Of a stretch of 16,280 nucleotides of DNA, positions 7,057 to 13,305 are shown one piece after another. Each line of letters opens with the position of its first letter. The first letter of the stretch is position 1. Below the pieces are notes generated by a model, which had not been told where the DNA came from, did not search any database, and worked only from the letters and a program-made list of their open reading frames with translations. The position numbers and the translations under genes are program-made. This stretch comes from Pseudomonadota bacterium (GTDB taxonomy: Bacteria; Pseudomonadota; Alphaproteobacteria; Acetobacterales; Acetobacteraceae): contig JAKBCX010000003.1 in the NCBI GenBank assembly GCA_021807465.1, positions 1-16,280 of the forward strand, written 5' to 3'.

Positions 7057-8015
7057 AGAAAATCCTCTGGGCATTGCTCTGGCTCCTCATCTTCGCGCTG
7101 GCGGGCTGCGCCGCCATGGCCGGGGCATCGCTGTTGGCGCTGCGCCATGCCGTGCCGCCGCCGATCCTGCTGCGCCTCGCCGTCTTTGGGGCCGTGCCGG
7201 GCATTCAATTATGGCTTATTGCCCTGGTGTTCGCCGCGCTGCCCGGCGCGCGCGCCGCCGCCAATGCGCCGCGCGGCTTTGGGCTGGCCCAAGGGCTATG
7301 GAGCATGGCGGGCGCCGCCCTGATGATGGGCTGCGGCGCCATGCTGGCTTACGGGGCAGGCATCTACCTGGTGCTGCTACGGCGCTTGGCCGGCCACCAC
7401 CTACCCTTTCCAGACAAGCACAACATCCCGCTGCTCATGGCTTCTCTTCTGGCCAGCGAGCTGCTCGCCGCCTGGTGGCTTGTGTGGTATGTGCGCCGCC
7501 AAGGCCCCACCAGGCTTGCCGATGGCAGCGCCAGCGGCATTGGATGGCGCCCGGCCCCACCCCGCGCCTACGGCATGGCTGCCCTTGGCGCGCTGGCGGT
7601 TATGCTGCTGGTGGCGGCCGAGGCCACGCTCTACCCGCCCAATCTCAGCAAACTGGCAAATCTCGATCTGGCACGGCTGCTACAAGGGCCGCCCGCCATC
7701 GCCCTGCTCGCCGCGCTCTTCGTCATCGTCATGGCCCCGCTTATCGAGGAACTGCTGTTCCGCGGCATCGCCTTTGCCGGAATCGCCGCCCGGCTGGGGC
7801 CGGGCTGGGCAACGGCGCTCACCACCCTCGTCTTCACCGCCCTACACGCGCCAGAGAAAATTTATTACCCGCCGGGCTTTGCCGATGTCGCCGCCATCGC
7901 CCTGCTCTCCTGCTGGCTCCGGCTGCGCTACCGGTCCATCCGCCCCGGCATGGCCATGCATTTTTTGTATAATGCCGGCATGCTGCTGGTACCGCTGCTG
8001 GCCGCGGGCAAATAG
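7053..8015 (+). CDS. CPBP family intramembrane glutamic protease (CAAX protease / Abi-like)
   Basis: Seen: 320 aa with about eight hydrophobic membrane segments and the CPBP signature: EELLFRG with E232, E233 and R237 (EExxxR), H265 in TALHAP, and H303xxxN307 in MHFLYN. In the Rce1-type family the glutamates and histidines form the active site facing the membrane. Bacterial members act in peptide maturation, immunity to bacteriocins or protein sorting; the substrate here cannot be told. The ATG overlaps the gluQRS stop by ATGA and has GGGGAG just before it, so expression is probably coupled. The full motif set is intact, so activity is expected. I see no functional link to tRNA modification beyond co-transcription. 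Confidence 0.88.
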   Translation: MKKILWALLWLLIFALAGCAAMAGASLLALRHAVPPPILLRLAVFGAVPGIQLWLIALVFAALPGARAAANAPRGFGLAQGLWSMAGAALMMGCGAMLAYGAGIYLVLLRRLAGHHLPFPDKHNIPLLMASLLASELLAAWWLVWYVRRQGPTRLADGSASGIGWRPAPPRAYGMAALGALAVMLLVAAEATLYPPNLSKLANLDLARLLQGPPAIALLAALFVIVMAPLIEELLFRGIAFAGIAARLGPGWATALTTLVFTALHAPEKIYYPPGFADVAAIALLSCWLRLRYRSIRPGMAMHFLYNAGMLLVPLLAAGK

Positions 8016-8066
8016 CCCCTGCAAAACCGCGCGCGAACAACGATATGACACGTATCCGGCGCACAT

Positions 8067-8090
8067 GGGCCGCCTGTCCCGGCCTTCATT
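8067..8090 (+). terminator. Weak terminator-like hairpin after the CPBP protease gene
   Basis: GGCCG (8068-8072) pairs with CGGCC (8080-8084) around a 7-nt loop, extendable by one G-U, followed by TTCATTT. The stem is short and the T-tract broken. It separates the gluQRS unit from the tatA promoter. Confidence 0.3.
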
Positions 8091-8118
8091 TGGCAGGGAC
8101 CGAAAACTTGCGTAAACA
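8090..8118 (+). promoter_or_regulatory. Probable sigma-70 promoter of the tatA-mtnBDC-lnt run
   Basis: TTGGCA (8090-8095) and TAAACA (8113-8118) are exactly 17 bp apart. The predicted start near 8125 would give a leader of about 24 nt containing the Shine-Dalgarno GGAGACGAG before ATG 8149. Consensus match by eye. Confidence 0.45.
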
Positions 8119-8148
8119 GACCCGCAATATCCGGTTGGAGACGAGACA

Positions 8149-8388
8149 ATGGGTGGATTGAGCATTTGGCACTGGCTGGTGGTGCTGGCCGCGATCACGC
8201 TGATTTTCGGCGTGGGGCGCATCGGTAACGTGATGGGCGAAGTCGGCAAGGGCATCAAGAATTTCAAGCAAGCCATGAACGAGGACGAGACAAAGAAGAC
8301 CGAGGACGCCTCGATGAGCGCCACCGGCTCTCTCAACGCGCCCGCCCCCGAGCAGCAGCAGCAGAAAACCACCATCAACCAAGGCTGA
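8149..8388 (+). CDS. tatA: Sec-independent (Tat) protein translocase subunit TatA/E
   Basis: TatA oligomerises at TatBC to move folded twin-arginine proteins across the inner membrane. Seen: 79 aa with a single N-terminal membrane segment (SIWHWLVVLAAITLIFGVGR, residues 5-24) ending in the FGxGR hinge, an amphipathic helix (VMGEVGKGIKNFKQAM), then a charged, disordered glutamine-rich tail. The SIWHW start and the GKGIKNFK helix favour TatA over TatB. No tatB or tatC lies nearby, unlike many alphaproteobacteria where tatABC are clustered. The start has a clear GGAGACGAG. Its stop is 2 nt before mtnB, so it heads the methionine-salvage operon. Confidence 0.93.
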   Translation: MGGLSIWHWLVVLAAITLIFGVGRIGNVMGEVGKGIKNFKQAMNEDETKKTEDASMSATGSLNAPAPEQQQQKTTINQG

Positions 8389-8390
8389 GC

Positions 8391-8984
8391 ATGGTTCCCG
8401 CAGAGCTGGCGGCGCAGCTGGCCGAGGCCGGCCGGCGCATGGATGCGCGCAACTGGGTGCCCGGCTCCGCCGGCAACCTCTCCGCGCGCATCGATGACAC
8501 GCGCATCGCCATCACCCGCTCCGGCGTGCATAAGGGCCAGCTGGCCGGAGCCGACATCATCGCCGTGGATTATGCGGGCGAAGCGCTGGTGGAAGGGCAG
8601 AAGCCCAGCGCCGAAACCCTGCTGCATTGCCAGCTCTACCGGCTGTTTCCCCCCATAGGCGCGGTGCTGCATGGCCATTCCGTGGCCGCCACCGTGCTTT
8701 CCATGCGCGGCGGCATCACCTTCTCCAATTACGAGCTGGTAAAGGCCTTCGGCTTCGCCACGCATGAGATGGATGTGGTGCTGCCAGTGTACGAGAACGA
8801 CCAGGACATTGCGCGTCTGGCCGCCTATATCGAACCGCCGCTGCAAAACAACCCTCCCATTGGCTACGTGATTGCCGGGCACGGCGTTTACGCCTGGGGC
8901 ACCAGTGTAGAACACGCATTCTGGCGCCTGGAAGCGCTGGAATTCCTGCTGCAATGCGAGCTGGAGCAAAGGCGCCTGCCATGA
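8391..8984 (+). CDS. mtnB: Methylthioribulose-1-phosphate dehydratase
   Basis: MtnB dehydrates 5-methylthioribulose-1-phosphate to diketo-5-methylthiopentyl-1-phosphate in methionine salvage. Seen: 197 aa of the class II aldolase fold, full length. VPGSAGNLSAR at 23-33 is the phosphate-binding region, SGVHKG follows at 44-49, E75 in KPSAETLLH is the likely catalytic acid/base, and the zinc ligands are H94 and H96 (HGHS) and H164 (GHGVY). Alternative class II aldolases (AraD, FucA) are made unlikely by the family-specific start and the immediately following mtnD and mtnC. It begins 2 nt after tatA, and its stop overlaps the mtnD start by ATGA. Confidence 0.94.
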   Translation: MVPAELAAQLAEAGRRMDARNWVPGSAGNLSARIDDTRIAITRSGVHKGQLAGADIIAVDYAGEALVEGQKPSAETLLHCQLYRLFPPIGAVLHGHSVAATVLSMRGGITFSNYELVKAFGFATHEMDVVLPVYENDQDIARLAAYIEPPLQNNPPIGYVIAGHGVYAWGTSVEHAFWRLEALEFLLQCELEQRRLP

Positions 8985-9520
8985 CCAAACTGACCGTTTA
9001 TGCCGATACCGCGCCCGGCGTCCCGGTATTCCAATCCGGGAATCCCGGCAAAATCGCCCCGGTACTGCGCGAGATCAATGTAGGGTTCGAACGCTGGGAC
9101 GCGCCGGTACATGTGGCGCCAGACGCGGATAACAAGGCAATCCTTGACGCCTTCCGTCCATTTCTCGACGCGCTGATGGGCGAAACCGGCGCAGGCTCGG
9201 CCGATGTGGTGAAGCTGACGCCGGAACATCCACAAGCCGCGGCGCTGCGCGAAAAATTCCTCGCCGAGCATACGCATACCGAGCCTGAAATCCGCTTCTT
9301 CGTGGCCGGCTCCGGCCATTTCGTGCTGCATGAGAATGGTAAGGTTTACGATATCCTCTGCGAAAAAGACGACCTGATCCAGGTGCCCGCCGGCATCAGG
9401 CATTGGTTCGATGCCGGTACAGCGCCCTTCTTCACCGCCCTGCGCGTATTCACCGACACATCCGGCTGGGTCGCGCATTACACGGGTGATACAATCTCGC
9501 AGCGCTTTCCCGTCACGTGA
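8981..9520 (+). CDS. mtnD: Acireductone dioxygenase
   Basis: MtnD oxidises the acireductone made by MtnC: the Fe(II) form yields formate and 4-methylthio-2-oxobutanoate, the direct methionine precursor, while a Ni(II) form gives the off-pathway CO-producing reaction. Seen: 179 aa, the family length, with the cupin metal ligands H97, H99 and E103 in HTHTEPEIRFF and H141 in GIRHWFD. All four ligands are intact; which metal is used cannot be told from sequence. The start is ATG 8981 at the ATGA overlap with mtnB; a longer frame from 8954 would overlap mtnB by 31 nt and adds nothing family-like. The stop overlaps the GTG of mtnC. Confidence 0.96.
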   Translation: MTKLTVYADTAPGVPVFQSGNPGKIAPVLREINVGFERWDAPVHVAPDADNKAILDAFRPFLDALMGETGAGSADVVKLTPEHPQAAALREKFLAEHTHTEPEIRFFVAGSGHFVLHENGKVYDILCEKDDLIQVPAGIRHWFDAGTAPFFTALRVFTDTSGWVAHYTGDTISQRFPVT

Positions 9521-10173
9521 CAATTTCGGCCATCATCACCGATATCGAAGGCACCACAACGCCCATCGCATTCGTGCATCGCGTACTGTTCCCTTATGCG
9601 CGGGAACGCATGGCCCAATTCGTGGCCTCGGGCCATGCCGCGCTGGCAGATGTACCTGAACCGAAGTTGAAGACGCTGCTGGGATGGATGGAGCGCGATG
9701 AGAAAATCACCGCGCTGAAGACCATTCAGGGCATTTTGTGGGAAGAAGGCTACCGTAGCGGTGCCCTGAAGGCGGAAATTTACGACGACATCGCCCCCGC
9801 CTTACGCCGCTGGGCACGGGCTGGCCTGCGGCTTTACGTTTATTCCTCCGGCTCAGTGCCTGCACAAAAGCTGCTCTTCGGTCACACCCCGGCGGGTGAT
9901 CTAACGCCCCTTTTCCAATCCTATTTCGACACGCGCGCCGGACCCAAGCGCGAACGGGCGAGCTACGAGGCCCTAGCCAAAGGTATCGGCCTGCCGGGCG
10001 CGGAAATCCTCTTCCTCTCGGACGTGGAGGCAGAGCTGGACGCCGCCAAGGAAGCCGGGCTGCAAACCTGCCAGCTCATCCGCGCGCAAGACGGCACAAA
10101 GCCCAGCACCCGCCACCCCACTGCCGCCAGCTTCAGCGAAGTAGCCCAGCAATTTGACCTGCCCCATGCCTAA
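9517..10173 (+). CDS. mtnC: Enolase-phosphatase E1 (2,3-diketo-5-methylthio-1-phosphopentane phosphatase)
   Basis: MtnC is a HAD-family bifunctional enzyme that enolises and then dephosphorylates the MtnB product to give acireductone. Seen: 218 aa with motif I TDIEGTTTPI (nucleophile D9, and E11 rather than the usual HAD Asp, as is typical of this family), motif II YVYSSGSVPAQ, the lysine of motif III in GPKRERASY, and motif IV LFLSDVEAELDAA. The start is GTG 9517, overlapping the mtnD TGA (GTGA), the usual translational-coupling arrangement. The C-terminus overlaps lnt by 8 nt. With mtnB and mtnD it completes three successive pathway steps. Confidence 0.96.
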   Translation: MTISAIITDIEGTTTPIAFVHRVLFPYARERMAQFVASGHAALADVPEPKLKTLLGWMERDEKITALKTIQGILWEEGYRSGALKAEIYDDIAPALRRWARAGLRLYVYSSGSVPAQKLLFGHTPAGDLTPLFQSYFDTRAGPKRERASYEALAKGIGLPGAEILFLSDVEAELDAAKEAGLQTCQLIRAQDGTKPSTRHPTAASFSEVAQQFDLPHA

Positions 10174-11671
10174 ACGCCCCAGGGAAATCGCCCGCGCCAT
10201 ACATAGCTACACCAACGCCCGCCCCGCTTTGCGGGCGTTTTTATGGGGGCTGGCGGCCGCCCTGGCCCTGCCGCCCGTGCATTTCCTGCCCGCGCTGCTT
10301 TTCTCCGTTCCCGGCTTCCTGCGCATCATCAACCAGGCTGGCTCCATCCGCCGTGTCATGGCTCTGGGCTGGCTCTATGGTTTCGGCACCGCCCTGGCCG
10401 GGCTTTACTGGATCACGGAACCCATCCTCACCGAGGCCGCCACCTTTTGGTGGCTGGTGCCCTTCGCCGCCCCGGCCATAGCCGCGGCCGTGGCCTGCTA
10501 CACTATCCCACCCGCCCTGGCGGCCTGGGCCACCCGCCCCGGCGGCGGGCGGCTGCTGGTGTTCGCGGGGGTCTGGACCATCTCCAACATCGCCCAGCAA
10601 TTCTGGTTCTCGGGCTTTCCCTGGAATTACTGGGGCACGGATTGGACCATTCCCGGCATTATTGGCGATGTTTTCATCCAGCCCGCCGCCTGGGTGAGTG
10701 TGCATGGGCTGACCCTGCTTACAGTGCTGCTGGCCGGGCTGCCCACGCTGCGCAAACGCGGGTTGGAAATTCTGTTCTCCGCGCTGCTGCTCTGGGCTGG
10801 GTTTGGCTGGCTGCGGCTACAAACGCCCGTGGCTTCCACCGGGCTTACCGTGGCCATGCTGCAGCCCAACGCACCTGAACCTCCCGATTTTTCACGCCCC
10901 GCGCTAGAGGCAAGCTGGCAGCGCCTGCTAAGCATGAGCAGCGCCGCACTCGGCACGCACCCCAACGCCATTATCTGGCCCGAAGGCGCCAGCCCCTGGC
11001 TGTTGGACAGCGACGCCACCGCCCGCGCCCAGCTTGCCAGCGTAACCGGCAATACCCCTGTGCTGGCCGGCAGCCTGCGTATTGCCGGGCCGGGCGATTT
11101 CCGCAATTCGCTGGTGGCGCTTTCCGGCCCCGGACCGGCACTGGCTTACTACGATAAATGGAAGCTGGTGCCGTTCGGAGAATACATGCCCAAATGGATC
11201 CCGCTGAAAATCATCCCAGACGCGCTGGGCGGAGGCTTCACCCCCGGCCCCGGCCCCGAGACAATCAAAGTCAAAGGCCTGCCGCCCTTCGGCCCGCTGA
11301 TTTGCTATGAGGACGTGTTTCCTGGCGAGATGGTGGACGAAGCGCACCGCCCATCCTGGCTGGCCGCCATCACCGATGATTCCTGGTTCGGCAACTCCAG
11401 CGGCCCCTACCAGCACTTCGTCAATGCCCAGCTTCGCGCCGTGGAGGAAGGCCTGCCACTCGCGCGTACCGCGAATTCTGGTCCCTCCGCCATGATCGAC
11501 CCTTATGGCCGTGTCACCGCCTCGCTGCCGCTCGGCATGCAGGGTGTGCTGACCGCCTCATTGCCAAAGGCCATAAGCTCTACATTTTTTGCTCGGCACG
11601 GGCTGGAAATTCCGCTAGTACTAGGAGTTGTGGCAATAATTGCTGGAATGTTAATTTCAGCCTTTATTTAA
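10166..11671 (+). CDS. lnt: Apolipoprotein N-acyltransferase
   Basis: Lnt transfers the third acyl chain to the N-terminal cysteine of lipoproteins at the periplasmic face of the inner membrane. Seen: about 501 aa with several N-terminal membrane segments (for example FLWGLAAALALPPVHFLPAL and WWLVPFAAPAIAAAVACY), a nitrilase domain with catalytic triad E273 (IIWPEGASPW), K331 (YYDKWKLVPFGEY) and C380 (PLICYEDVFP), and a C-terminal hydrophobic anchor. ATG 10166 overlaps mtnC by 8 nt; an upstream TTG at 10154 is less likely. The first 16 residues are poorly conserved in style, and a terminator-like hairpin lies within codons 17-26. AT-rich codons mark the last 30 residues, merging into the AT-rich downstream gap. 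Confidence 0.96.
   Translation: MPKRPREIARAIHSYTNARPALRAFLWGLAAALALPPVHFLPALLFSVPGFLRIINQAGSIRRVMALGWLYGFGTALAGLYWITEPILTEAATFWWLVPFAAPAIAAAVACYTIPPALAAWATRPGGGRLLVFAGVWTISNIAQQFWFSGFPWNYWGTDWTIPGIIGDVFIQPAAWVSVHGLTLLTVLLAGLPTLRKRGLEILFSALLLWAGFGWLRLQTPVASTGLTVAMLQPNAPEPPDFSRPALEASWQRLLSMSSAALGTHPNAIIWPEGASPWLLDSDATARAQLASVTGNTPVLAGSLRIAGPGDFRNSLVALSGPGPALAYYDKWKLVPFGEYMPKWIPLKIIPDALGGGFTPGPGPETIKVKGLPPFGPLICYEDVFPGEMVDEAHRPSWLAAITDDSWFGNSSGPYQHFVNAQLRAVEEGLPLARTANSGPSAMIDPYGRVTASLPLGMQGVLTASLPKAISSTFFARHGLEIPLVLGVVAIIAGMLISAFI
10214..10242 (+). terminator. Intrinsic-terminator-like hairpin inside the 5' end of lnt
   Basis: AACGCCCGC (10214-10222) and GCGGGCGTT (10231-10239) are perfect 9-bp complements around an 8-nt loop, followed by a T-run through 10242 (TTTTT at 10238-10242). 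It has the full form of a rho-independent terminator but lies about 50 nt inside lnt, just after mtnC ends. Confidence 0.6.
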
Positions 11672-11727
11672 TGTAATAAATTAAAGATTGCCTCAAGCCC
11701 GTCTATTTAATAATGCAATTTACGCGG

Positions 11728-11742
11728 ATTTGCATTGCAAAT
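11728..11742. repeat. 15-bp palindrome ATTTGCA-T-TGCAAAT, candidate operator
   Basis: The 7-bp arms are perfect complements around one base. A related AATGCAATT lies at 11712-11720. The site is about 40 bp upstream of the possible -35 of the XRE gene, in the AT-rich gap 11672-11896, and may bind that regulator or another one. Confidence 0.45.
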
Positions 11743-11781
11743 ATCATTAAGATCTATTAATTTTCAACGTAATGCTGTAAA

Positions 11782-11809
11782 TTGCGTGTCAAATATGGTC
11801 CGCTATTGT
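11782..11809 (+). promoter_or_regulatory. Possible promoter of the XRE regulator gene
   Basis: TTGCGT (11782-11787) and TATTGT (11804-11809) are 16 bp apart; an alternative -10 is TTATAC at 11809-11814, with a poor spacing. The whole upstream region is much richer in A and T than its surroundings. Weak consensus, by eye. Confidence 0.35.
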
Positions 11810-11831
11810 TATACAGGGGTTCCCGTGATCT

Positions 11832-11896
11832 GGTCTCTTGCGGAGGCAGAAACTACACGAGACCCACAACTGCCAGTTGGAGTAGATTGAGTAGTT
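11832..11896 (+). promoter_or_regulatory. Structured 5' leader of the XRE gene with competing pairings
   Basis: GGTCTC (11832-11837) pairs with GAGACC (11859-11864). AACTAC (11851-11856) pairs with GTAGTT (11891-11896), which abuts the ATG. GGCAG (11845-11849) pairs with CTGCC (11870-11874), and CAACT-GCC-AGTTG (11867-11879) is a local hairpin next to GGAG (11879-11882). Several of these exclude one another. No known riboswitch is recognised. Confidence 0.35.
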
Positions 11897-12376
11897 ATGG
11901 CTGATGAAAACGCCGTACGCCCGGAACGGGAAAGCCGCCCAAGCCCCATCGATATCCATGTCGGATCGCGAATCCGCATGCGCCGCACCCTTCTTGGCAT
12001 GTCTCAGGAACGGCTGGGAGACGCGCTGGGCCTAACCTTCCAGCAGGTGCAGAAATATGAACGTGGCGTAAACCGCGTCGGCGCATCCCGCCTGTTCGAT
12101 ATTTCCCGCGTCCTCGACGTACCCATTTCCTTCTTCTTCGACGATATGCCGGAAGGCATGTCCGAAACACCCGTTTCTGGCCCGCGCGGCCGGGTTTATG
12201 GGTTCGCAGACCAGCAAGAGCCATTCAATGCGGGTGTCGATGACCAGTTGACCAAGCGGGAAACCTTGGAGTTGGTGCGCGCCTATTACCGCATACCCGA
12301 TGCCGCCATGCGCAAACGCATGTTCGATCTCATGAAATCCCTGGCCCCGCCCGAAGCCGCCTTCGAACCCAGCTAA
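11897..12376 (+). CDS. XRE-family helix-turn-helix transcriptional regulator
   Basis: Seen: 159 aa. An XRE/Cro-CI DNA-binding domain occupies about residues 20-83 (VGSRIRMRRTLLGMSQERLG, then LTFQQVQKYERGVNRVGASR and LDVPISFFF), followed by a linker and a C-terminal helix (LTKRETLELVRAYYRI...MRKRMFDLMKSL). This short form with the FFF(D/E) end of the HTH and an RELEL-like C-terminus is common in alphaproteobacteria, where it often sits between lnt and metK. Its targets are not established from sequence. Here it follows lnt by 225 bp with its own AT-rich leader, and metK is absent. The only Shine-Dalgarno candidate, GGAG at 11879-11882, is 14 nt from the ATG, so initiation may be inefficient or structure-dependent. 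Confidence 0.9.
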   Translation: MADENAVRPERESRPSPIDIHVGSRIRMRRTLLGMSQERLGDALGLTFQQVQKYERGVNRVGASRLFDISRVLDVPISFFFDDMPEGMSETPVSGPRGRVYGFADQQEPFNAGVDDQLTKRETLELVRAYYRIPDAAMRKRMFDLMKSLAPPEAAFEPS

Positions 12377-12394
12377 CGAAACTTCACGCGATGC

Positions 12395-12409
12395 GGGGCA
12401 AAACGCCCC
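12395..12409. terminator. Short hairpin between convergent XRE and modC genes
   Basis: GGGGC-AAAAC-GCCCC forms a 5-bp GC stem with a 5-nt loop in the 41-bp gap between the two stop codons. There is no T-tract, so terminator activity is only suggested by position. Confidence 0.35.
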
Positions 12410-12417
12410 TGCTCTAC

Positions 12418-13305
12418 TCAGCCAATCCGTTTGGCGGCGCCCAAGTTCAGGCTCAGCCTGCTTCCTGGTGCAAACTGGCCGAGCCGCCCGTCCGGCAAAT
12501 CCACCAGCAGCCGCGGCGCCTCGCCGCACATCAAATGCAGCCCCGTGCCCGTTTCGCGCACTGAAAGCACGGTGAATTCCTCGCCTGCGTCATCCGGCAC
12601 GATACGTCGCGCCCGTATGGCCCATAGCGCGCCGCCGCGTGCGAATATGTTTTCATAGCCCAGCAGTTCCGCCGCCGCGCGGCTGGCAGGTGCCTCGAAC
12701 ACCTCGCGCGCCAGCCCGTGTTGAATAATCCGCCCCTCCGCCAGCAGGGCCAAATGGTCCGCCCGCGCGGCAACTTCATGGTCATGCGTTGCCGCCAGCA
12801 CGGGCACCTGGCGGGCCGCGGCTGTCTCTATCAGCCAGTCCAGCGTGGCATCGCGGGTCATCGTATCCAGCCCGGCGGAGGGCTCATCGAGCAGCAAAAG
12901 CTCCGCCCCGTGGGCCAAGGCCCGCGCCAGCGCCACACGCTTGGCCTGGCCGCCGGATAATTCATGCGGCCGCCGCGCGGCCAGCATTGCCAATCCCAGC
13001 TCATCCAGCAGCGCCCGCGCCTTATCCATCCGCCCCCGCCCGCGCAGCGCATAGGCCGTGTTTTCCAATACGGTTAGGTGCGGAAAAAGCAACGTATCCT
13101 GCGGCAAATACCCCACTGGCCGCCGCTCCGGCGCCAGCCCGGGCCAGGGTGTGCCAGCAGCAGGCAACAGCCCGGCCAGCGCTTTCAGCAACGAGGTCTT
13201 GCCCGTGCCAGAGCGCCCAAGCAGCGCGGTGAACCCCCGCACCTCGCACCGCACGCGCAGGGCCGCCGGGGCTTGCAGCGTATAATCTATGGTTACGCTC
13301 TTCAT
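12418..13305 (-). CDS. modC: Molybdate/tungstate ABC transporter ATP-binding protein
   Basis: ModC powers molybdate import by ATP hydrolysis on the cytoplasmic face. Seen: 295 aa with Walker A GRSGTGKTS (30-38), Q-loop YLPQDTLLFP (Q69), signature LSGGQAKRVALARAL (116-130), Walker B LLLLDEPSAGLD (137-146) and switch H174 (ATHDH). Residues about 225-295 form a short TOBE-like tail (ENIFARGGALWAIRARRI) rather than the larger regulatory domain of ModC proteins of about 350 aa. ATG 13305 lies in the ATGA overlap with the modB stop, so translation is coupled; an upstream in-frame codon at 13416 would lie within modB and is rejected. The molybdate assignment rests on the ModE-like gene and binding protein; the ATPase alone could serve other oxyanions. 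Confidence 0.88.
   Translation of the reverse strand: MKSVTIDYTLQAPAALRVRCEVRGFTALLGRSGTGKTSLLKALAGLLPAAGTPWPGLAPERRPVGYLPQDTLLFPHLTVLENTAYALRGRGRMDKARALLDELGLAMLAARRPHELSGGQAKRVALARALAHGAELLLLDEPSAGLDTMTRDATLDWLIETAAARQVPVLAATHDHEVAARADHLALLAEGRIIQHGLAREVFEAPASRAAAELLGYENIFARGGALWAIRARRIVPDDAGEEFTVLSVRETGTGLHLMCGEAPRLLVDLPDGRLGQFAPGSRLSLNLGAAKRIG

Noticed and set aside
11672..11896. A SAM-sensing riboswitch before the XRE gene, given the methionine theme
   Set aside because: I could not fit the leader to the SAM-II, SAM-V or SAH consensus; the pairings seen are reported as unclassified.
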